Shown piece by piece: positions 37,673 to 49,124 of a stretch of DNA of 64,000 nt (positions are counted from its first letter, which is position 1; every line of letters begins with the position of its first letter). Made by a program: the position numbers and the translations under genes. The notes beneath the pieces are model-generated. The model ran no database searches. It had not been told where the DNA came from and saw only the letters and a list, made by a program, of their open reading frames with translations. This DNA comes from Salvelinus alpinus. Its lineage: Eukaryota > Chordata > Actinopteri > Salmoniformes > Salmonidae. The stretch is from contig NC_092115.1 of NCBI RefSeq assembly GCF_045679555.1, forward strand, positions 37,859,728 through 37,923,727, given 5' to 3'.

Positions 37673-37949
37673 ATACAACAACAAAGGCCCTATAATTATC
37701 TGTCTCTGTGAAAAGAAGAGGGATGACGACATTTTTGAGCATTTTATTCAATGCGTCATGTTACTGTACAACCACGCCCATTGTCATAACCTACTTCCTT
37801 ACTCAAATGATAAAACCGTGGAGAAGAAGTCGAACGAAAAGAAAACGGGACAGCTCGAAGAGTGCGGGGCAGTGGTATTTTTTTGTATACATTTTGCGTA
37901 CAGTGTATGTTACAGTTGAGTGAATTGGCTGTTCTCTTTATTTAGTCGT
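37673..37949. promoter_or_regulatory. Upstream region of the caspase-8 candidate first exon
   Basis: Single-copy-looking sequence. CGAAAAGAAAAC at 37835-37846 resembles an interferon-response (IRF/ISRE) element with one mismatch to GAAANNGAAAC. Regulation by interferon is only a possibility. Confidence 0.25.
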
Positions 37950-38036
37950 GTTTTATCTCATTGGCGTCTCATTAACTGACTACGTAGTTTCGTTAGTAGA
38001 ATAAGCCGCGGGAAATACTCGCCCAGCCGACCCAAG
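37950..38036 (+). other. casp8: Candidate 5' untranslated exon of casp8
   Basis: The sequence AGCCGACCCAAG is followed at 38037 by GTGAGT, a strong donor. The first coding exon begins 4.1 kb downstream with an acceptor at 42111-42113. The start of this exon is a guess and there is no transcript evidence. Confidence 0.35.
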
Positions 38037-38264
38037 GTGAGTTTTGTCCGCCTTTTAAAGTTTATTTTAAGTTCCTATCCATGACAACAGTCAAATGCTG
38101 TATTACTGTTTAATTACAAGTTGATTTCATTTAACATGGTGTAGACATTTTTTGCATAGTATTTGCGATTTCAAAAGTACAGAATAAACTATTCTGCCAG
38201 CAGCACAAATGATGAGGTCACTTTTTATGCTAATCGGGGAACTTTCTAAATAAAAGCCCACATT

Positions 38265-38375
38265 TCAACACTGTATTTATTTGTTTTTATTTAACCTTTA
38301 TTTAGCTAGGAAAGTCACTTAAGAGCAAATTCTTATTTACAATGACGGCCTACCAAAAGGCCTCCCGTGGGGACA
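38265..38375 (-). mobile_element. SINE 3'-tail fragment, reverse orientation
   Basis: TTTAACCTTTATTTAGCTAG, AAGAGCAAATTCTTATTTAC and AATGACGGCCTACC are the inverse of the GCCTAGTTAAATAAAGGT-type salmonid SINE tail. Confidence 0.7.
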
Positions 38376-39079
38376 GGGGATTAAAATATCATTAGCTGAT
38401 AAAAAGATGTAGAATTTTAATCAATGGCCAATGTTCTACCTGTCTCCACCTAAGTGGGGTGGGAAATACTCATTTGTGTCTGTAGAATCTACAGATGGTG
38501 TTTTTTCATGGGGGACTGTGGTCTAATGCCACGTTCCTTTTTTATGTCAAATGAATGTAAGTTATTTGCGTAAAGCTTCCTATTGTTTGATTCTGATACT
38601 TCCCAAGTGGGAAACTCGAGTTTCCGACATCGCGTGAATGTGTCATAATTACCCAGGAGCACTTTATTTATTTATTTTTGAAAAGATTTATTGTCACATT
38701 TACTTTTAAAACAGCTCATTTATATATTTACAACATTTATACACATAAAAAACAGCATTTGAATATTACATTTAAATTGTTAAAAAGTACATGTTGTTAA
38801 AACCAGTAAAAACAACCATAAATAAAAGTACTTTTTCATGTAAAACATCCAAATCTGTAAAAGCCATTTAAAATGTGTATAAATGATTTAACAAAAGTAA
38901 AATATTTTTAAGACATGATACATGTTTTTAAAAAAGTAACTTTGTTAAAAAGATGTCTTCGGTCCTTTGTACAGGAACGGGGTGAGTCCTTATCAAACTC
39001 GCCTCCTCCTGCTCCGAATCGATTTCCGCCCTGTAGTTGGGGCCAGGAGCACCCATTCCATTTGCCACAACTAAGTTGT

Positions 39080-39275
39080 GGGGCGGCAGCGTAGCCTTGA
39101 GTTTAGAGCATTGGACTAGTAACCGAATGGTTGCAAGATCGAATCCCCGAGCTGACAAGGTACATATCTGTCGTTCTGCCCCTGAACAAGGCAGTTAACC
39201 CACTGTTCCTAGGCTGTCGTTGAAAATAAGAATTTGTTCTTAACTGACTTGCCTAGTTAAATAAAGGTAAAATAC
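39080..39275 (+). mobile_element. HpaI/SmaI-type tRNA-derived SINE
   Basis: A tRNA-like head (TAGAGCATTGGACTAGTAAC and GGTTGCAAGATCGAATCCCC as box B) is followed by GAACAAGGCAGTTAACCCAC and the tail AAGAATTTGTTCTTAACTGA...GCCTAGTTAAATAAAGGTAA. This is a classic salmonid SINE. Confidence 0.88.
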
Positions 39276-39312
39276 ATTTAAAAAGTAGGGTCTGTTAAAA
39301 ACACAGCATAAC

Positions 39313-39690
39313 TGTCACGTTCCTGACCTTATTTTCCCTTGTTATGTATTTATTTAGTATGGTCAGGGCGTGAGTTGGGGTGGGTTGTCTATGTGTGTTT
39401 TCTATGTTGGGATTTTGGGTTCGGCCTGGTATGATTCTCAATCAGAGGCAGCTGTCAATCGTTGTCCCTGATTGAGAATCATACTTAGGCAGCTGGGGTT
39501 TCACGTTTGTTTCCTGTGTCAGTGTTTGTGCCACACGGGACTGTTACGGTATGTTCGTTTGTTATTTTGTATCGTGTATTGTTTTCGTGTACATTAAATA
39601 TCATGGAAACTTACCACTCTGCACATTGGTCCTCCGATCCTTCTCGCCTCTCCTCGTCCGATGAGGAGGACGAAATAGACTGCCGTTACA
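39313..39690. mobile_element. Solo LTR with 5-bp target duplication
   Basis: A 378-bp block begins TGTCACGTTCC and ends GACTGCCGTTACA (TG...CA), flanked by ATAAC at 39308-39312 and at 39691-39695. A familiar, very common salmonid repeat. A short ORF over its right half is not a gene. No internal region remains and the family is not determined. It is a fossil. Confidence 0.75.
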
Positions 39691-39699
39691 ATAACTTTA

Positions 39700-41465
39700 C
39701 GTAAGGCACGGTTCCCAAACTGGCTGCTGAATTTGGCCCGCGGGTGGCTTTATTTAGCCACCAAGTTTTCTGAGCTTTTTTTGTTGTTGAATTTTATCAT
39801 TATACATAACTAAAAACACAAGGAAATCAGCTCAATGATTTTAATTAACGAAATCTGTTCTGAAGTATTTCCATGCATAATCGAGAAACACGTGATCATA
39901 TACATTTGTAAGCAAGGTTGGAAATTGTTTTAGCTAAATATTTTATCTGTTTGGGCTTCTTGCAGTCCACAAATTATTTGTAATTATGTTCCGAACATCC
40001 CCCCAAGAAAAAAATCGTCCCGCTGTTGAATCTAGTTGATGATCCCTGATGTAAGGTCTATATACTAATCAAATATTCTGTTTTCCAGGGGGGCTTTGTC
40101 AAATGGCTGGTTATTACGCAGTCTGTCTTGTTATAGACACTCATTTAGTCCTGCATGTTATATTAATTTCAAAACAATACAATCATTTACTATCGCTGTG
40201 TTGAATATCAGCTAGAAAAACAAAACATCGATAAAAAAAATAAAATTAAAAAAATAAGTGCTTACCCTGTTTGCTTCCAGTGTGAAATAAAATGCCATTC
40301 CATACTAGACTTTCATGTACTCTTGCCTTGCCCTAATGGATTGGTGATTGGTTGAGAACTGCTTCAAAGACAATGATGGACTGACATTAATCTGTCCTAG
40401 ATTAATCTAATGGGGATGTGCTGGCTGCACCTTTACACATTTAAATCAGCCTGAGGGCAGCCTCGACATGTTCCAAAAAATGCATCAGGTCAATCGCTGT
40501 GGCCTAACAAATAAAAAGCTGTCAGTATCCCAGTAAAATCATGTTGCTATAGGTTCACCCCAGCTATGCATAGCCTTCTAATTATTTTCTTAAACCCAGC
40601 TTGGTCACAATAAAAAGGTTTGACTTTTGGACTTTAATGGTTCATATAGCCCATGTATATGTATCCCATGTACAGCATTGGGGGCAGTGGAAGGGGTATC
40701 TGTACTTTACTATTTATATTTGAACCACTTTTACTTCACTACATTCCTGAAGAAAACAATGTATGTTTTACTCTGTACATTTTCCCTGACACCCAAAAGT
40801 ACAGGGACAGCCAACCAGCGCAAAAATAATATTGCGATATTGTTGATACGATATATATCGTCAAAAATAATATCCAGATATGTAACTGTATAATGCCCCC
40901 CCCCCCCGATCACTAATATGTATAACACACGTATTTGGTTATTAGAGACCCTACTGAGTATTTCCCACCCCACTTTTGCTGAGACTGGTAGAATAATTTT
41001 CCAGTAGGAGGCACTCTTTCCTCTGGTCTAACATGCTCACCACACCGCTCGTGTCGCGTGTGCTAGCGTTGCAAAATAAATGTACACATGCATGTTATTC
41101 AATCATTGCACCCACACTGCTCGCGAGTGTCTGCGTAGCCGGGCGCTAAAATAGAACTTGGTTCTATTTGTGATGCTCAACGCGCTGCAAGTCCTGCCTC
41201 TCAAAACTCCTCATTGGTTTTTAGGAGCATATACCCACATGGGTGATTGAAAGATGAACTGAGTAGAGGATCTTGTGCATTTCAGGTAAAATAACAACCC
41301 AATGTTTATATCCCAGGACGGATTAGCTAGCAACAGCAAGCTCGCTAGCTAAATTGTCATAAATGTTTCATACTTTTCGACCTGTCCCCAAATTAATATA
41401 ATTGGTTCAGAGTTTATTTCAACCTGCATGTCCTGATCGCATCTGGTGTGGGGAGACAAAATCAA
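39700..41465. other. Casp8 5' intron, repeat debris
   Basis: No exon is recognised. The text includes pieces that look like dispersed salmonid repeats (for example CCCAAACTGGCTGCTGAATT near 39713 and TTTGAACCACTTTTACTTCA near 40719) that I cannot assign firmly. Confidence 0.35.
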
Positions 41466-41469
41466 CATG

Positions 41470-41800
41470 CATGTAACGAGAGCATAATGCCCCAGCACAG
41501 TGATTGGGGACATTGCCCAGTGTAGGATGCCATCTTTCGGATGGGATGTAAATGGATGTCCTGACTCTCTGTGGTAACTAATGATTCCGTGGCACTTATC
41601 GTAAGAGTAAAGGTGTTACACCGGTGTCCTGGCCAAATTTCTAATCTGGCCCTCATACCATCGTGGCCATCTAATCATCCCCAGCTTCCAGTTGGCTCAT
41701 TCATCTGTTTCTTCCCCCTGTAACTATTCCCCAGGTGGTTGCTGTAAATTACAATCTGTTATCGGTCAACTTGCCTGGTAAAATTAGGGTAAAATAAAAA
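41470..41800 (+). mobile_element. SINE-like repeat with GTAAAAT tail
   Basis: GGGACATTGCCCAGTGTAGG, GATGCCATCTTTCGGATGGG, CTTCCCCCTGTAACTATTCC and a tail GTCAACTTGCCTGGTAAAAT resemble an abundant fish SINE. The head is poorly preserved; the family is uncertain. Confidence 0.55.
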
Positions 41801-42165
41801 TATCTATGACTAGGAAAAACCTAATCAGGTAATGATGGAAAAAAACACATGTTGACATCCTATCTATAAAACAATATGAACTCACTGAGCTCACCTCTCC
41901 TTCATTCATACATCCTTCACTGATGACTGTGGCCTGTGGGTTTCTCATCCTGTCATCCAGGAGTTATATAGACTGGTCATTTCTCATAGCCCTTTAGGAA
42001 GCCTTCCTCCTGGTCATCTCCTCATACCTGACCCAGCAATAATGGACCAACATGTTGGACTACAAGCCTCCTCTACTTTCTCTCCTCCCCCTCTCTCTCT
42101 CGCTCTCTCATAGCCCTGTGCAAGTGGATGTTGCAGTGCGGTCTGGTCGGGGGATCCAGTGTGTG

Positions 42166-45100
42166 ATGGACCTGCGCCTGCTGTCTCGTATCGATGAGGA
42201 GCTGGACTCCTCCGAGGTGGCTGCCCTGTGCTTCCTGTGCAGAGATGTGCTCAACAGGAAACGCCTGGAGACGGTGAGGGACCACATACAGAGGGCTAAG
42301 ATCGAGATGAATGGCCAATCCTAACCTCCCTTGAAGTGATTGGATGATAGGTATTAGGATTGTGGTAATAGCACATCCTAGCCCTCAAGCAGACTATGGA
42401 GTTTATGCCATATTGCTATGAAATCCTTTCAGATGTTACAAGGGCCAAATGGAAACTGATGAAAGGTGTAACCAATACCATAAATTTGAATTGAATTTGG
42501 GTATAAAAAATGTAAAACACTAAATGTACATTGGATCCCCAGAGCATGTTTTAATTAAAGCTTTAATTAAAACGCTTGTTTTCAAAGTGGTCCATGGCTA
42601 TAGAGTTTCCTATCGTTATATTTCCCATCAGTCCATTCATTTTATATCAGTGAAAGCAAATGTAGAGAATCGGAACGCAACACTGTCTAATCCTTTGTGG
42701 TCTGGCTTCAGGTGGAGGATGGGCGTGGCCTGTTCATGAGGCTGCAGGAGAAAAGCCTGCTGGAGGACCACTACTTCCTGTCCCAACTCCTCTCTGTCAT
42801 TGGTCGACTGGACCTTCTCCGCCTCCTGGAGACAGACGGCAGACAGCCGGAGCAAACGGCCCACACCCAGACAGACGCATGCCCTGCCCTCTCACAGTAC
42901 AGGTGAGCACAGAGGTGTGTGTGTGTGTGACTGCATTCTCACCACAATGGACCACATAGCACAGCAACACTGAACAGCTGGACATTCTGGTAATTACGTC
43001 TTTCTCTTTCTTTCTCAGGAGGATGTTGTATAAGGTCTCAGAAGATGTAACTAAGGAGAATCTCACTAAGATTAAGTTTTTGCTGAGTGACAAACTTCCC
43101 AGAGGACGACTGGATCCCTGCACTGTAAGAACACCTACATGCACACACTCATTAGCAAATGAACACTAGAAAATTTGAGCCTGGTCCGACCTAGCCCGAG
43201 CCCTACCCGAGTCCAACATCACATAAATGGAATGAATCCAAGATAGCGTAGCAGTCAGACGTCTTTGTCTTTTTTAATCTTTTTCTTCGCATTCTTTTTA
43301 ATATTATTCCTAAACCTCAACTTCAAAATACTCTCCTGCGACCCGCCTCACCCAATGAGGTGTGGATCTGTTTTTTTATTTTCTAAAGTATTTCTACTTC
43401 CATTGGAACTGGAATTCCTCAACTGAAACTAGCTAGCTTACCAGCTACCAGTCATCAGCTAACCTTTAGCTCGGAAAGCTCTCGCCAGTTCGTACAACGC
43501 GTTTCAAACCAGAGCATACCGGACCTATTTTTCTCTCCATATCCCCGGATTCCTACCGCAAACTCTGAACCTTTTCATCTGGACCATCGCAGCTAGCTAA
43601 CCGCAACCCGGGTTGACTACTCCTGGCTAACGTTTCCGTCCCGGAGCAAGCACCAATTAGCCTGGAGCTAGCCTATGCTATGCCCATCTCCTGGCGAGGG
43701 CTCCTGGGCTACTCCTGAAGCCCACTCTTCGGCTGCAATATCCGGACCCCTTCTACTGCCGGTACGGGGCACGGAACCCCGCCGATCCTTCACGACTGGA
43801 ATACTGACATAATCTGCCCGAGGATTCCAACAGGCCCCTCAGACGTCCCCTGAAGGCCCATTCTGCTAACCGCGGTCTGCTAGCTATCTAGAGCATATTG
43901 GACTGTTAGCTGATCCATCGGCCAGTTTCTTGGACCACTATACCCATTTTACCAATTGGACTTGGACCCCTCTGATACTTGGAACCATACTAATTCCACT
44001 ACTGGTCTATCGACGTCACCGCACGAGGAGGCAAAAACAGACTTTCCCCCATCGCGACGTCCCTCTAAGGCCCTTCTGCTAACTTGCTAGCCCCGGCCTG
44101 TTAACTGCTAGCTTGCTAGCCCCGGCCTGCTAACTGTCTGAATTGCCGTGTCCCCAGCCAGCCCAACCACTCACTGGACCCATACGATTCACTTGGCTGC
44201 GCATGCCTCTCCCTAATATCAATATGCCTTATCCATTTCTGTCCTGGTTAGTGATTACTGTCTTATTTCACTGTAGAGCCTCTAGCCCTGCTCAATATGC
44301 CTTAACCAACCATGTTGTTCCACCTCCCACATATGCGATGACATCACCTGGTTTAAACGTCTCTAGAGACTATATCTCTCTCATCATTACTCAATGCCTA
44401 GGTTTACCTCCAATGTACTCTCTTCCTACCATACCTTTTTGTCTGAACATTATGCCTTGAATTTATGCTATCGTGCCCAGAAACCTGCTCCTTTTACTCT
44501 CTGTTCCGAACGTGCTAGACGGCCAGTTCTTATAGCCTTTAGCCGTACCCTTATCCTACTTCTCCTCTGTTCCTCTGGTGATGTAGAGGTTAATCCAGGA
44601 CCTGCAGTGCCTAGCTCCACTCCTACTCCCCAGGTGCTCTCATTTGTTGACTTCTGTAACCGTAAAAGGCTTGGTTTCATGCATGTTAACATTAGAAGCC
44701 TACTCCCTAAGTTTGCTTTATTCACTGCTTTAGCACATTCTGCCAACCCGGAATATCTTAGCCGTGTCTGAATCCTGGCTTAGGAAAACCACCAAAAACC
44801 CTGAAATTTCCATCCCTACCTATAACATTTTCCGCCAAGATAGAACTGCCAAAGGGGGCGGCGTTGCACTCTACTGCAGAGATAGCCTGCAGAGTTCTGT
44901 CTTACTATCCAGGTCTGTACCAAACAATTCGAGCGTCTACTTCTAAAAATGCACCTTTCCAGAAATTCAGACCTAGCCTGTTAAAAGCCCGTCAGGCCCC
45001 GTCGGGTTCGGGCTGAAAATGAGAGCTCTATGGCTGCGTTTACACAGGCAGCCCAATTCTGATCTTTTTTTTCACTAATTGGTCTTTTGTCCAATCAGAT

Positions 45101-47816
45101 CAGCTTTTGAAAATATCAGAATTGGGCTGCCTTTTTGTAAACGCAGCCTAACACACACACACACACACAATTACACTCTCTCTCGCTCTCTCTTTCTCCC
45201 CCATAGACGGCCCTGGAGGTGCTGTGTGAGATGGAGAGGCAGGATCTGCTGACAGAGGACAGACTGGATGAGCTACAGAGGATACTGGAGGAGTGTGACA
45301 CACAGCTGGCCCACACAGTACAGCAGCATAGAGAAGGTACATATTGACACACCTGGCTAGCTCTCTCACACCACTCTCTTGCACTGATTGATAGTTCAGT
45401 ATTTATGCAGTATATTAAAATATAGTTATTTTTTCATGTGGTTGCTGTTTTTCAGCAAGGGGCAGTGTGTCATGGCAGGAGTACTCTGTTCAGCCAATCA
45501 GCAACCAGGAACAGCAACTCAGCTCCCCTCAGTCACTACAGAGCCTGTCTATATCAGAGACACGGCCCAGCTGTAAGTCTCACACACACTCACACTCACA
45601 CACACACACACACACACAGGTAGTTGAAGTGTGTTCTTGTCCACAGGTGAGCATGGGCAACGCACAAGGTTGTCCTCCGATGCAATGACGGAAACTCAGC
45701 CTGGGTCTGGGCCTGACCAGGTGACCACTTCACCAATGCAATCCTGGAAGACCTCTGAGGTTAGAAAGTGGGATACACTTTAGACACCAAACATAGAATC
45801 TAACATTTGGTTGATTTTTGTCCATGGTGGTAACTCCTGTGTGTGTGTGTGTTTGCCCAACAGATGGAGCACTATTCCATGACCTGTAATCCTCGGGGGA
45901 CGTGCTTAATCATCAATAACCACCACTTCATGGGATTTTCAGGTCTGACAGACAGACCAGGAACTGAGCAGGACGAGAGTAAGCATTCTCGCTCATTGGT
46001 TGATATTATGAGCCTAATCTCATTCAGTGAACCCCATTGGCCAACCTGGATGTTAAATTCTCCCATCTGTCTCTGTGTGTAGAGGCTCTGCATAATGTGT
46101 TCTCCAGGTTGGGGTTTAAAGTGGAAGTGTGTAGCGACCTGACAGAGAAGACCATGTTGGAGGCGGTAGAGGAGCTTGGAGGGCGGAGTCACATACAGGC
46201 AGACGCTCTGGTGAGTAGTGAGGTCATAATTCTCCAGTCTCTTCAGGAGGTACAGTAGCTCTACTCTTGAAGCCCAATTGGACTCCAATGACTTAAAGTA
46301 GGTTCAACTATTCTAATCCCTGTGCCTGGTCCTAGGTGGTGTGTGTGCTGTCCCATGGGGAGAAGGGTTGTGTGCTTGGGACAGATGGGGGGGAGGTGCT
46401 CATTCGCTCCCTCACACAACCCTTCACCAGCAAGCAGTGCCCTTCTCTGATGGGCAAACCCAAACTGTTCTTCATCCAGGCCTGCCAGGGGAAGGGCTTC
46501 CAGCGAGGGGCCCTATTACTCCCCTCCATAAGGCAGAGAGAGGGGCGATATGAGGCAGACGCCGGCGCCATCGAGTCCGTCCCCTGGGATGCAGACTTCC
46601 TGATCGGTATGGCAACAGTGGAGGAGTGCAAGTCATTCCGAAACACTAAGGAAGGTTCCATCTACATCCAGGAGCTCTGCAAACAGCTGGAGTGGGGAGC
46701 GGACAGGTGAATTAGAAGGGAAGGGGGTTAGGTTTGGCATTAACCATAGAGATGTATAAAGATCATTACATAGAAATAACCCATTTTTGGGATGTTGCCA
46801 TTGAGGGATTCCACCATTTTAAAGGCCCAATGCAGCTGTTTTTATATCAATATCAAATCATTTCTGGGTAACAATTGAGTACCTTACTGTAATAGTTTTT
46901 CATAATTTTTTGTTGTGCTTTTTAGCAAACTATTTCTCAAGGAAGAATTTTGCTAGGATTGTCTGGGAGTGGTCTGAGTAGGGAGGGGAAAACTTAAAAC
47001 TTGACAGAGATTTGGAACTCTCTTCGTCTATTAACCAATTTACTGCCTTGTGATGTCACCAGGCAAGCCCAAACTTAACTTTGACTACACTGGGCCTTTA
47101 AATAGTCAACCGGTGGGAATTCCTACATGTTGGGAGAGATCGGCCAATGATCAGACCCTTATCATCTTCTTCAAATTGGTTTTAGTTTGTAAATGGCTTT
47201 AAGCTATATGACCGCCATCTAGTGGTCACAAATTAATTTCACATAAGATTTGGTTCAAGACTCCAGCACTGCAGGTGGCCATATAAGCTTGCCACTTTTT
47301 TCAAACATCAAAAGAAGAAATTTGACTATTTTAAAATTGAGATTGCATGGGCAGCGTCATTGAGGCTGTCACAGACACCATAATGGCAGATACAACGTTG
47401 TGATCTCTGGGCTCCCGAGTGGCATGGTGGTTTAAGGCACTGCATCTCAGTGCTTGAGGCATCACCACAGACATGCTGGTTCGAATCCAGGTTGTATCAC
47501 AACCAGCCGTGATTGGGAGTCCCATAGGGTGGCACACAATTGACCCAGCGTCTTCCGGGTTTGACCATCATTGTAAATAAGAATTTGTTCTTAACTGACT
47601 TGCCTAGTTAAATAAAGGTTAAAAACATACATCTCTATAACAGGTGAGAGATGTATTGTAATGTGTATTTCCTGTTTCCTGTGTAGAGGGGAGGATATTC
47701 TGTCGGTGCTGACGCGTGTGAATCGTGAGGTCAGCAGAGGAGTGTATAGAGACTCCAAACAGATGCCCGAGCCCAAGTACACCCTCACCAAGAAACTCTT
47801 CCTCCCCTACTTCTGA
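42166..47816 (+). CDS. casp8: Caspase-8-type initiator caspase, ten coding exons
   Basis: Exons: 42166-42273, 42712-42902, 43019-43124, 45207-45336, 45456-45572, 45647-45759, 45864-45978, 46083-46210, 46336-46706, 47687-47816. All have GT/AG borders and matching phases, giving 502 residues, near the usual length. Two death-effector domains open the protein (DED1 MDLRLLSRIDEELDSSEVAA to RLDLLRLLE; DED2 MLYKVSEDVTKENLTKIKFL to ERQDLLTEDRLDELQRILEE), followed by a Ser/Gln linker. The p20 subunit has NPRGTCLIINN, the catalytic His in VLSHGEKG and Cys in FFIQACQGKG; QACQG is typical of caspase-8/10. An acidic interdomain stretch (YEADAGAIESVPWDAD) leads to the p10 part (IGMATVEECKSFRNTKEGS, ending TLTKKLFLPYF). 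It would be activated on FADD at death receptors. Caspase-10 is the alternative. Intron 43125-45206 carries a LINE fragment and a MITE. Poly(A) signal at 48039-48044. Confidence 0.9.
43236..44978 (+). mobile_element. 5' fragment of the 2A LINE in a casp8 intron
   Basis: It starts with the same 5' region as the 31.7-36.1 kb copy (AGATAGCGTAGCAGTCAGAC; ACCCGCCTCACCCAATG near 43340). The 2A-like motif lies at 44577-44603 (LILLLLCSSGDVEVNPGP), followed by the endonuclease (SFVDFCNRKRLGFMHVNIRS, SESWLRKTTKNPEISIP, RTAKGGGVALYCRDSL) before an abrupt stop near 44978. There is no RT or 3' UTR. GACCTAGCC occurs at 43187 and again near 44969; whether that is a target duplication is unclear. Confidence 0.82.
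45032..45148. mobile_element. Palindromic MITE in a casp8 intron
   Basis: GGCTGCGTTTACACAGGCAG at 45032 and its near inverse CTGCCTTTTTGTAAACGCAGCC ending at 45148 form arms of about 31 nt around a core with AATTCTGAT/ATCAGAATT. It is a foldback element of 117 bp. Confidence 0.85.
46707..47686. other. Last casp8 intron
   Basis: It contains a SINE at 47409-47623 and, at 47211-47228, CCGCCATCTAGTGGTCA, a weak CTCF-like word. Nothing coding. Confidence 0.5.
47409..47623 (+). mobile_element. tRNA-derived SINE
   Basis: The head GGCTCCCGAGTGGC, box A-like GGTTTAAGGCACTGCATCTC and box B-like GGTTCGAATCC lead into GATTGGGAGTCCCATAGGGT and the tail AATTTGTTCTTAACTGACTT...GTTAAATAAAGGTT. Its body resembles the SINE nested at 23035-23345. 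Confidence 0.85.
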
Positions 47817-48038
47817 AACACCTCTGGTTGGCTGACCAACCAGCTTCAGAATGGCTGTCATGTCTTAACAATAAGCTGTCACTCTCAGGAACCCTACCAC
47901 AGCAGCCTCTACCTCCCGTAAGACAGTGTGTTGAACATTGGTTGGCATGTCTGATTTCCTGAAAGATGTTTCAAACTCATGAGATTAATACATTTTTCTA
48001 TTAAATGCTGGAAATTGTGGAACGTTTACTTTATCTGT

Positions 48039-48044
48039 AATAAA
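48039..48044 (+). promoter_or_regulatory. casp8: Candidate poly(A) signal of casp8
   Basis: AATAAA lies 223 nt past the casp8 stop codon, followed by TGTGTT. Confidence 0.6.
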
Positions 48045-48059
48045 TGTGTTCTGGAGATG

Positions 48060-49124
48060 ATCAGTAAAATGGGTGTCTATTTTTCTATTAGCCATGTTTC
48101 ACATTTTTAAAGTTCAACAAGATGTCTCTAATTCTGAGGAGAATGCGATTTAATAAGACTTCAGCAACCAACTGATTAAAATATTTATTTTCAGGTATAA
48201 AATGTTAAGGTGAAAGGCAGGTAAGAACACGATTGTAAAAATAACCCAAATAAGGAAAGAAGATTAAGTCAGAACATGCAATAAAGTCAAGCTTAAGCAA
48301 TGTGTTTATCAATTACTTTGTTCTTGCTATGAGAATCCACTTGTTTACAAAGAATGGTGATTCTGAACTCTTCACATATCAAATACATTAATAGTTTGGT
48401 TTAATCTAGCCTAGTTTACTTGATTGAGATGCAGCAATGCCACTGGACTTTTGGTATATCTGCTGGATTTGCGTTCACGTGCTATCGGAAGCTCCTAGTT
48501 CCCAGTGGGAAATTTCATTTAACCAACCCTCCAAGTGGCAAACTCAGAAAATCTTGTTGCCAAATTGATGTATCACCACTGACTTTTTACCTTTTGAACC
48601 AGAAGATGACAAATCTGTTTTGGACAATTACAACCGTACCAAGATGGAGAATGTAGCCAGTTTGACCATATGTCAATGTTAAGCAAGCTAGTTGACTTTA
48701 TTATTAGTTATGTTAGCTAGCTCACCACCAGTTTGCAAGTTGGAAATTTCAGATTTTCCCATTTCCGACTAGCACGTGAACGCATCATTCCCACGAGCAC
48801 GAAACTACCTAAACTCCCCACTATAAAAGGAAAAAATATTACAAGGCATAAAACATTTCATTTCAACACCAAGCAGCAGATCAGCTCAGAACAAACATAA
48901 AACACCACAGTAACCACGACAACAGGATGTGACCTCTGGGTCTTGAGGCTGTTGGGTCATAGCGCATCGTCAAAGATGGTGTTTAATGAAGATGTCTAAT
49001 AAAGGTTGTTTACCATTGGGGAAAAAAATGGTCAAGGTCAAGCACTCGTGTGCGCATGCTTTCCCGCGTGAGCTAACAGTTCTTAGGTAATCTCTGGCAT
49101 GCTCACGTGAGAGGGAACGCCAAT
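48060..49124. other. Spacer between the two convergent caspase genes
   Basis: Nothing coding is recognised. TTTATT near 48707 would be a poly(A) signal for the minus-strand CARD-caspase. Confidence 0.45.

Noticed and set aside
39507-39704. 65-residue ORF
   Set aside because: It lies within a solo LTR of a common repeat.
43187-44977. GACCTAGCC direct repeats as target duplication of the casp8-intron LINE
   Set aside because: The left copy lies about 50 bp outside the apparent LINE start, so the fit is poor.
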